Positions 7,313 to 12,643 of a stretch of DNA of 12,643 nucleotides are shown piece by piece. The stretch lies in the NCBI GenBank assembly GCA_045531285.1, contig JAZSDT010000033.1:1-12643 (forward strand). The letters are read 5' to 3'. The notes under the pieces are model-generated. The model did not search any database. It had not been told where the DNA came from and saw only the letters and a list, made by a program, of their open reading frames with translations. Origin of the DNA: RGIG6353 sp045531285. GTDB lineage: Bacteria; Bacillota; Clostridia; Oscillospirales; SIG627. A program made the translations under genes and the position numbers. Within the stretch, counting starts at the first letter, position 1, and every line of letters starts with the position of its first letter.

Positions 7313-7402
7313 GAGCTTTCTCTTATAAACGCAGTCTCCTCAATTCTTTTAAATATGCGTTCTCTATTCTAAGTCTTAAATTCACTACTATATTTTGATA
7401 TG

Positions 7403-7456
7403 AAAAAACCGACCTCCCAATCGTTAGATTTTTGGTCTAACTTTTGGGGGTCGGTT
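7403..7456 (-). terminator. Intrinsic terminator of the lipoprotein gene
   Basis: The minus strand forms CCGACC paired with GGTCGG, then CCCAA with TTGGG (one bulged base), then GTTAGA with TCTAAC around a 7-base loop (arms within 7409-7454). A run of six T follows (plus-strand A at 7403-7408). It begins about 30 bases after the TAA at 7487. The plus strand has no matching T-run, so it acts on the minus strand only. Confidence 0.92.
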
Positions 7457-7486
7457 CAAAAACTAACGGCTGATTTTTTGCTATTC

Positions 7487-10243
7487 TTAATCTAAAGCAT
7501 CCAGAAGAACAAATCCCTCGCAGGTGTGGTTTTTGCTCGAGACGTAATTCGCGACACTTTTGCAAGAATAGAAAATTGTCTTTCTATCTTCAAGATTTTT
7601 AATATAAAATCCGTTATTGTAGTTTTGCAGAGTGTTTTCCCAGTTGAAATTGGTATATACAAGATACTTCAAGTCCGGAGATATTTTCGCATCAAAGGCA
7701 TAATCCATAAAAGGCTTAAGCTCTTCCGTTTCAAGATTATAAGTATACAGTCTTTGCTTTTCATAGAATACCCTACTGATAAGAAGGATTTTATTGTCTA
7801 CGTTATCCACGATTTCTACATGGTCATCCGTATTCGTTTTGAGCACGTAAGGTTCAGAACTTTTGTGTGAATAATACGTGTTGTAAAGAGCCCCCGACTG
7901 TGATTTCGTAACCTTAACAGGCATTCCGTTTTCGAGCACTTCGTGCTTTTTCTGCCACGTATGCGATAACAAATACTCGCTTTCCGACTTTTCAATAAGG
8001 TTAAAGGATACTCTTTCAAGAGGCTTTAAATCTTCGGAAACCTTTGTGATTTTGCTTTCAAAAAGAAATTCTCGATATAGCTTTGCTTCGTCGCTGTTTA
8101 TGTCAACGTTCAAGAAGGTTCCATCTATTACCTCGTTTGTTATCTTGTACATGTCGTTAAAACGCTTATAAACTGCTTGTCCTTCGTTAAGCGTCTTGGT
8201 GTCAGGTGTGAGAAACGCATAGCCTCCAATAATGTGTCCGCCATTAGTATAAACCGCCTCAGCGAAACTAACGAAGGGCAGATATTCTCCCCAAGTAAAG
8301 TCCTGGAACTCGCAAATCTCCGGGGCAACGTATTCACATTCACTTAAATCGTCGGTGAAGATGATATTCAGAGTCCTGATTTTTTGGGGCTCTTCTCTTT
8401 CTCCTCTTGTCAAGGTAAAAACGACGAGTTCTCCGTTAATCGGAAGAATAAAGGCATCATCCGTCAAATGCTTTACTTGATAGCATCTGTTATCAGGAGG
8501 ATATTTTAAGTCGTCAATCTCGATAAAAGGCTCGACAAGAGTGTCACCGTCAAGAGATATAATTCCATATTTATTTTTCTTTCTTGCGAGAGCAAGTCCA
8601 TTGTTAAAGAAGCCTATCTCATCAAAGGACTCGCTTATAGAAGAACCATTTTTATAAAGCTGTTGCTTATACTCTCCTACCTCTCCTGTTTGCACGACCT
8701 CAACCCCTTCGGGATAGGTGGAGATTTTCACTCTGTTTTTCACGGCAGTCGATGACGGATATTCCGTATTTGTAACTTCACCGTCCTTGTTGAGAAGTAA
8801 ATACCTTTCGGTTATCTTTCCATTCTTTTCCTCAAGGGCAGTCAGCACGAGAAAACCGTTTTCAAAGGCAAAAAACTCTTTGTAGGTTTTGACGCTATTT
8901 GTTTTGATTCCCGTGAATATCGGCTCGTTTATCGTAACGCTCTCGCCATTATAGTCAAAGGTAACGGGAAATTTTTCAAGCTGAAGCGGTGCATAGCACG
9001 TGGTTTGACCCTCATTGAGCGTTACGAGGTTTACCTTTTCATACTGAAAATCGGGCGTTTTTAAGTATTCGTCAAATGGACTGTGAGTCATTCTCCAGCC
9101 GTGTTCGTTTTTTATAATCACAAAGTATTCTTTTGCCTCAAAGTCATTAAGCACGTAGGTGTCAACCGACATAACAAGCACATCTTCATATTGTTCTACA
9201 AGACTTGCCGACTCATAGTCAAAGCTAACAGCATTTCCTCTGTCTGCACTCAAAGAGTAAAGCTTCCCGCCTTTTTCTATATATTTAGGATTATCAAGAG
9301 ACTGGTCAAGCTTGGGGAAGAAAAGCCTATTGGCACTGTCTTTGGTAAATGTACTTAAAGTGGCAGATTTTATATCCTCCAAAGATTTGTAAAACGGAAA
9401 ATCAACAAGGTTATATTCAGCTTCTCTGTGAGTAATTACAGACATTGCGTTTCCATAAGAACTATGGAAGAGTTCATTGACAACGTATTCTGCCCTCTTA
9501 AAAAGAGGCGTGAATATTTTTATTGCCTCTTCCTCGGAAATAGCATCGCTTTTTGTAAGAGTACTTCGGTTGAGTAGGAAATCTGTATTATTTATAAAAG
9601 TGATGACATCGGGCGTATTTGATACTTCTCTAAGGCTTTGATATTCAAGCTCTCCTTCGACAATTGAGTTGTCGATCCTCCATTCCTCTTCCTTCACAAA
9701 ATGAAGAATGGCTTTTGTATAATAAAAATCTGCAAGAACTGAAAATTCGTTTTCCTTTACGTCAATAACCGAAATGTCCTTTAACTCAAAATGTTCCTTT
9801 GAAACAATATACTCCTTCCACATCATATAAAGACGGTTGTGCTTTTCTACAAAGCGTGGAGCTATTTTCTTGTTTCCATCTATTCTCAACTCAAAATTTC
9901 TCTTTGCCGACTCATCAGTGAAAACTGTTTTTGCAAATGTCCAAAGCTCTTCTTTTGAATTGAAATTTGTAACTCTGTGATATGTTTCGTAATCGATAAT
10001 AATATAATCCCTATTGAGTTTTATCTCTTCGGGATAATCAATTTCAAAATTGCACCCCATAATTTTATCATAAACGTCAATAGCGCCTTCAATCAAGGGT
10101 ATAGCGATTTCACATTCTTCATCATATATAAATTCCTCGTATGGAGGCTCTTTTGTTAAATCGGGATTTTGTGGTATTTCTTTTTTACACGATGAACTAA
10201 AGAAACAACAGAGGACAAGAAATGCAACAAATATTTTTTTCAT
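7487..10243 (-). CDS. Large lipoprotein with two IseA-like domains and a WG-type repeat
   Basis: A 918-residue secreted lipoprotein. Residues 1-19 are a lipoprotein signal (MKKIF, a hydrophobic core, then SSSC with Cys19 as the lipidated residue). Residues 42-197 resemble the IseA (YoeB) family of D,L-endopeptidase inhibitors: a helix, YHRVT, a dLk-type helix leading to VFTDE, then RLYM and EEWRI. Residues 238-394 repeat that plan: YNLVD, STFTKD, GKLYSLSADRGN and HGWRMTHSPFDEY. Residues 400-620 are beta-rich, with a WG-like repeat near 530-575 (KYGIISLDG). Residues 620-918 are beta-rich too; KISPDLKYLVY (853-863) is like a beta-propeller blade. The ATG at 10243 (AAAGGAG 5 bases upstream) is chosen over a TTG at 10261. 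It has a strong promoter and terminator, so it is monocistronic. It probably acts at the outer face of the membrane or in the wall. Domain calls are by pattern only. Confidence 0.72.
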   Translation of the reverse strand: MKKIFVAFLVLCCFFSSSCKKEIPQNPDLTKEPPYEEFIYDEECEIAIPLIEGAIDVYDKIMGCNFEIDYPEEIKLNRDYIIIDYETYHRVTNFNSKEELWTFAKTVFTDESAKRNFELRIDGNKKIAPRFVEKHNRLYMMWKEYIVSKEHFELKDISVIDVKENEFSVLADFYYTKAILHFVKEEEWRIDNSIVEGELEYQSLREVSNTPDVITFINNTDFLLNRSTLTKSDAISEEEAIKIFTPLFKRAEYVVNELFHSSYGNAMSVITHREAEYNLVDFPFYKSLEDIKSATLSTFTKDSANRLFFPKLDQSLDNPKYIEKGGKLYSLSADRGNAVSFDYESASLVEQYEDVLVMSVDTYVLNDFEAKEYFVIIKNEHGWRMTHSPFDEYLKTPDFQYEKVNLVTLNEGQTTCYAPLQLEKFPVTFDYNGESVTINEPIFTGIKTNSVKTYKEFFAFENGFLVLTALEEKNGKITERYLLLNKDGEVTNTEYPSSTAVKNRVKISTYPEGVEVVQTGEVGEYKQQLYKNGSSISESFDEIGFFNNGLALARKKNKYGIISLDGDTLVEPFIEIDDLKYPPDNRCYQVKHLTDDAFILPINGELVVFTLTRGEREEPQKIRTLNIIFTDDLSECEYVAPEICEFQDFTWGEYLPFVSFAEAVYTNGGHIIGGYAFLTPDTKTLNEGQAVYKRFNDMYKITNEVIDGTFLNVDINSDEAKLYREFLFESKITKVSEDLKPLERVSFNLIEKSESEYLLSHTWQKKHEVLENGMPVKVTKSQSGALYNTYYSHKSSEPYVLKTNTDDHVEIVDNVDNKILLISRVFYEKQRLYTYNLETEELKPFMDYAFDAKISPDLKYLVYTNFNWENTLQNYNNGFYIKNLEDRKTIFYSCKSVANYVSSKNHTCEGFVLLDALD

Positions 10244-10277
10244 AAAATCTCCTTTATACAAATACTTTTCTATTAAA

Positions 10278-10306
10278 ATTATATCAATTTTCTATTTTTA
10301 AGTCAA
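10278..10306 (-). promoter_or_regulatory. Strong sigma-A promoter of the lipoprotein gene
   Basis: TTGACT (10301-10306), 17-base spacer and perfect TATAAT (10278-10283) preceded by TGA, an extended -10. The expected start near 10271 gives a leader of about 28 bases. The -35 box overlaps one arm of the 9-bp inverted repeat at 10303-10345, which may be an operator. Confidence 0.87.
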
Positions 10307-10345
10307 TCAAGTTTTCCTAACCGCATCTTATTTTTGCTTGATTGA
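10303..10345. promoter_or_regulatory. 9-bp inverted repeat over the lipoprotein promoter, operator candidate
   Basis: TCAATCAAG (10303-10311) and CTTGATTGA (10337-10345) are perfect inverted copies separated by 25 bases. One arm covers most of the -35 box; the other ends one base from the next hairpin. The arms are centred 34 bases apart, about three helical turns, which would suit a looped or tetrameric regulator. LytTR proteins normally use direct repeats, so the neighbouring regulator is not an obvious match. Confidence 0.4.
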
Positions 10346-10346
10346 A

Positions 10347-10377
10347 AGTATGGCGCATCGTCTTGATGCGCCATACT
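10347..10377 (-). terminator. Hairpin behind the histidine kinase gene, probable terminator
   Basis: AGTATGGCGCATC (10347-10359) pairs perfectly over 13 bp with 10365-10377 around a 5-base loop. It begins 6 bases after the kinase stop at 10384-10386. The T-run after it on the minus strand is short (TTTC), so termination may be partial; it would also protect the 3' end of the two-component mRNA. Confidence 0.6.
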
Positions 10378-10383
10378 GAATTT

Positions 10384-11658
10384 TTAAATATTTGACAAAA
10401 GCATTATGACCTTGAATAGTTTATTCTCGCAGGAAAAGGTAATGCTTCCGTTATACTTTTCAGCTATCGCTTTCATACTTAATATTCCGTATCCATGCAT
10501 TCCTTCTTTTGTGCTTCTGAGAGCATTTATTTCAACGTTCTCTTCAACCATATTTGCTACGCTGAGCATCATTTGCTCATTGGTTACAAAAATTCTTATA
10601 TCAATGTTTTTTTCTTTGATATCTGTTTTTTCAAGGGCTTCTATTGCGTTATCAATAGCATTACCGAGTAAGACGGAAAAATCAATTCCCGACACATTAA
10701 TATTATTAATATTTCTTGTTTCAAGTTTTATATCAATACCTTTTTCATGTGCTTTTGCTTTTTTGTATTCAATAAGAGAATCAATAACACTATCACCACA
10801 AAGTTGTAAAGAGCTATGCGACACCTCGTTTAATTCATCGTTCAATCTGTCCTTTATCTCATCTGTTTTATTTACTTCAAGCATAGCTAAAACACCAATC
10901 AGGAAATTCTTATAATTATGGCGGAGATTTGCAATTTTCTCGTTTTTTTCAAAAAGCAAATTATATTGCTTTCGCTGATTTTCTATAATTTCATGTGCCA
11001 AGTTAAGCTCTTTTTCCTTCACAACCGTTTTGTTTATATCATTTATGATTTTGAATATCAAGATGTTACAAAGTATTAAAAGCATTGAGCCTGCGAGAAA
11101 CATATTTTTCAAGAATGTGTTATTCTCATCAAGTCGTACTGCATAATACAAAAGTGTGACAACCCATATAGTTGCGACGGGCATTATATAAATTGAAATC
11201 CATAACGGCTTGAATTTCCCCAAAAACATTTCTTTTTTTAGCGAAGATATAACAAACAAAAATACGCTGATTATAAGTTTTGTAACTATTGACCCGAATG
11301 TAAACAGAATTCCCTCCATTGTGCTATTTGTATCAGTTTTAAACAAGATACTGAATAACACTGTTATTATAAGTTCAAAAACCGTGTTAAAGGCTATAAA
11401 TATGATGGTAAGCAAAACAGAGTTGTGAAGCTTTAGGGAGAACCTTGTCGATATCATCCAAGTGCAAATTAAAAGAATCGGAAACTTTAACGGTGGTTTG
11501 GGAAGAACGGTTATTGTTATAAAAAACACTGCAAATGAGGCGAAATATAATAGCTTTAACAGAATTCCGACATTCTTTTTTTGAGAAAACAGGGAGAAAA
11601 AGTAATTTGCCGTTAGGTAGGTTGCACTTGTTGTAAATAGCGAAACTAATATATTCAT
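10384..11658 (-). CDS. AgrC-like GHKL sensor histidine kinase
   Basis: A 424-residue membrane sensor kinase. Residues 1-205 hold about six hydrophobic segments (near 5-24, 32-52, 57-70, 80-106, 118-140, 152-175 and 185-205, some pairs tight), as in peptide-sensing Agr-type kinases. A coiled linker follows (206-240). The dimerisation box is LRHNYKNF with His247 as the phosphorylated residue. The GHKL ATPase has the N box GNAIDNAIEA (Asn333, Asn337) and the G box MHGYGILSM (388-396). Its ATG overlaps the response regulator stop by 4 bases (ATGA), with AAAGG 8 bases upstream, so they are coupled. It should pass a phosphate to Asp56 of that regulator. No AgrB or AgrD gene is in the window, so the signal is unknown; a cyclic peptide is the family's usual ligand. 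Confidence 0.9.
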   Translation of the reverse strand: MNILVSLFTTSATYLTANYFFSLFSQKKNVGILLKLLYFASFAVFFITITVLPKPPLKFPILLICTWMISTRFSLKLHNSVLLTIIFIAFNTVFELIITVLFSILFKTDTNSTMEGILFTFGSIVTKLIISVFLFVISSLKKEMFLGKFKPLWISIYIMPVATIWVVTLLYYAVRLDENNTFLKNMFLAGSMLLILCNILIFKIINDINKTVVKEKELNLAHEIIENQRKQYNLLFEKNEKIANLRHNYKNFLIGVLAMLEVNKTDEIKDRLNDELNEVSHSSLQLCGDSVIDSLIEYKKAKAHEKGIDIKLETRNINNINVSGIDFSVLLGNAIDNAIEALEKTDIKEKNIDIRIFVTNEQMMLSVANMVEENVEINALRSTKEGMHGYGILSMKAIAEKYNGSITFSCENKLFKVIMLLSNI

Positions 11659-12362
11659 ATCAAAAGCCTTTCCACATAATTGTTGTATGACTTTATTACG
11701 TCTGCATATCTCCTGGTGCTAATGGGAATTTTTTTACCGTTTGAAAGAAGTATTTCGTTTTTCATAATAGCTCTGACTTTATCGAAATTCACTATATAGC
11801 CTTGATGAACCTGAAAAAATCCGACGTCTTTCAAGGTGTCGTAAATCTCGTACAAGCGTTTTCCAACAATATGAAACTTATCACACATATGAAAATACAA
11901 GTGCTTTTGAACGCATTCAACAAAGTAAATATCAAGTGTGTTTATCCTTAAAACCCCTTCTTGTGTTTTAAGTAAAATGTAATTGTGATAGGTTTTGTGC
12001 TTTTCAATAGCCTTTTTAATAACCGTTTTAAACTTTTCATCCGGCGCTGTTTTTAAAAGATAGTGAAACGCATTACAGTCAAAGGCGTCAATAGCATATT
12101 TTTCAAAGCATGTATAAAAAATTATAATTGTCTCAGGAGAAAGCGAATTAATAGTCTTGCCCACCTCAATACCATTCATTACAGGCATATCCACATCTAA
12201 AAACACAAAATCATATTTTTTATTTAGTTTGTATTTTTCTATAAGAGAAATTCCACTGCTAAAGTGCTCGATGTTGGGCTTATCAAACAAATTTGTGCTT
12301 AAAAGTCTTTCTTCAAGTCTTTCGCGCTCTATTTTTTTATCTTCACAAATTGCAATATTCAT
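11655..12362 (-). CDS. LytTR-family response regulator (AgrA-like)
   Basis: A 235-residue DNA-binding response regulator. Residues 1-120 are the receiver: Glu7 and Asp8 of the acidic pocket, phospho-acceptor Asp56 in FLDVDMP, Thr84, and Lys104. Lys104 is followed by Thr (YLLKT) where the usual residue is Pro. Residues 130-235 are the LytTR DNA-binding domain, with the typical VHQGYIVN (185-192) and ISTRRY (214-219) patterns. The ATG at 12362 has AAGGGGGA 5 bases upstream and begins MNIAICED; the longer frame from 12401 would put the start inside the spacer of the promoter, so it is rejected. First gene of the operon with the kinase. It may regulate itself and the downstream lipoprotein gene, by inference from position. 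Confidence 0.92.
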   Translation of the reverse strand: MNIAICEDKKIERERLEERLLSTNLFDKPNIEHFSSGISLIEKYKLNKKYDFVFLDVDMPVMNGIEVGKTINSLSPETIIIFYTCFEKYAIDAFDCNAFHYLLKTAPDEKFKTVIKKAIEKHKTYHNYILLKTQEGVLRINTLDIYFVECVQKHLYFHMCDKFHIVGKRLYEIYDTLKDVGFFQVHQGYIVNFDKVRAIMKNEILLSNGKKIPISTRRYADVIKSYNNYVERLLI

Positions 12363-12391
12363 AATTTCCCCCTTGCGCTTTCTAACATAAC

Positions 12392-12420
12392 ATTTTATCA
12401 CATATTCAAAAATATTACAA
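12392..12420 (-). promoter_or_regulatory. Promoter of the two-component operon
   Basis: TTGTAA (12415-12420), 17-base spacer and TAAAAT (12392-12397) preceded by TGA (extended -10). A start near 12385 gives a leader of about 22 bases. The -35 box overlaps one arm of a dyad ATTACA-N10-TGTAAT (12414-12419 and 12430-12435), a possible autoregulatory site. Confidence 0.6.
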
Positions 12421-12435
12421 CGAATTTGATGTAAT
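12414..12435. promoter_or_regulatory. Dyad overlapping the -35 box of the two-component operon
   Basis: ATTACA (12414-12419) and TGTAAT (12430-12435) are perfect inverted copies, 16 bases centre to centre, about one and a half helical turns. One arm overlaps the -35 box of the regulator promoter. It may be an operator, but known LytTR sites are mostly direct repeats, so the binding protein is not clear. Confidence 0.3.
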
Positions 12436-12519
12436 TGCTGGCAAAATGGGTATATTCGAAAACTTTTGGAGTTTTATTTAACGAATAAGCACAAATAATT
12501 GTCAAATATGCTACTTGTA

Positions 12520-12548
12520 TTGACTTTAATTCTATAAAGTATTAAAAT
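12520..12548 (+). promoter_or_regulatory. Plus-strand sigma-A promoter pointing out of the window
   Basis: TTGACT (12520-12525), 17-base spacer and TAAAAT (12543-12548) on the plus strand; a start near 12555 is expected. It diverges from the two-component promoter. No convincing gene begins before the window end at 12643, so the transcribed gene, peptide or RNA would lie to the right. The rest of the 281-base region 12363-12643 shows no other supported feature. Confidence 0.55.
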
Positions 12549-12643
12549 AAAAAAGAGTTAATAAAGAGAATTTTATTGTGGATTTAACCATATATGATAT
12601 CTCTGGAAGGCTTAAAGTATTTTTTTATCTATGATGTGAAAAT

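Noticed and set aside
7328..7361. AACGCA/TGCGTT inverted repeat upstream of the PHP promoter
   Set aside because: Six-base arms with a 22-base spacer are expected by chance; noted in the promoter entry but not claimed as an operator.
10244..10261. Upstream TTG start for the lipoprotein
   Set aside because: The ATG at 10243 has AAAGGAG at ideal distance and gives a canonical lipoprotein signal; the TTG start would swallow the ribosome site.
12363..12401. Upstream non-ATG start for the response regulator
   Set aside because: The start would fall inside the predicted promoter spacer, while the ATG at 12362 has AAGGGGGA before it and begins the receiver domain normally.
12500..12505. Perfect minus-strand TTGACA as an alternative -35 for the two-component operon
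   Set aside because: No good -10 box lies 16-18 bases downstream; the promoter at 12392-12420 fits better.
12532..12591. A 19-codon minus-strand frame that might encode a small peptide such as AgrD
   Set aside because: No Cys for a thiolactone ring, no good ribosome site, and no AgrB nearby; short enough to arise by chance in AT-rich DNA.
12594..12643. A plus-strand frame from ATG at 12594 that stays open to the window end
   Set aside because: Only 16 codons are visible and there is no ribosome binding site before the ATG.
1..12643. CRISPR array, tRNA or rRNA gene, insertion sequence, toxin-antitoxin pair
   Set aside because: No regularly spaced direct repeats, no transposase-like protein, no tRNA or rRNA sequence recognised and no paired small genes were found.

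Overview
The window suggests a low-to-mid GC Gram-positive anaerobe of the Clostridia (Bacillota), probably an uncultured gut or rumen lineage. The basis is strong AGGAG-type ribosome binding sites before every gene, near-consensus sigma-A promoters with short leaders, an Agr-type LytTR/GHKL two-component pair, and a lipoprotein with IseA-like and WG-type modules, which are common in clostridia. No rRNA, tRNA, CRISPR array, transposase or phage gene is visible. All eight convincing genes lie on the minus strand, so the locus reads from right to left.

Right part (about 12.6 to 7.4 kb, AT-rich): a LytTR response regulator (11655-12362) and an AgrC-like histidine kinase (10384-11658) form a two-gene operon with a 4-base stop/start overlap and its own promoter. 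A perfect 13-bp hairpin follows the kinase. Next comes a strong promoter and a 918-residue lipoprotein gene (7487-10243), ending in a clear intrinsic terminator at 7403-7456. The lipoprotein seems to carry two IseA-like domains, a WG-type beta-repeat and a beta-rich C-terminal part. A signal-sensing system thus sits directly upstream of an envelope protein.

Left part (about 7.3 to 0.1 kb, higher GC): a metabolic block of soluble enzymes without signal peptides. It holds a CehA/McbA-type PHP metallohydrolase (6248-7255, own promoter), a sugar phosphate isomerase/epimerase of the xylose isomerase-like fold (5149-6141, own promoter), an SGNH esterase with a GxDLY N-terminal domain (4080-5126, 22 bases behind the isomerase), a 908-residue TIM-barrel glycosidase-like protein (1123-3849, own promoter and a CRE-like site) and an alpha/beta-hydrolase esterase (122-1126, coupled by a 4-base overlap). 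Together they look like a cytoplasmic route for taking apart an esterified oligosaccharide or glycoside: two different esterases remove acyl groups, the glycosidase-like protein cuts the sugar bond, and the isomerase handles the sugar or cyclitol. No transporter or dedicated regulator of this block is in the window.

Intergenic gaps are all under 300 bases and mostly explained by promoters, hairpins and possible operators. The points most worth a second look are the lipoprotein's architecture next to the two-component system, the unassigned glycosidase-like protein with a Cys-rich barrel insert, the stacked inverted repeats at 3938-4081 and 10303-10377, and a plus-strand promoter at 12520-12548 pointing out of the right edge.
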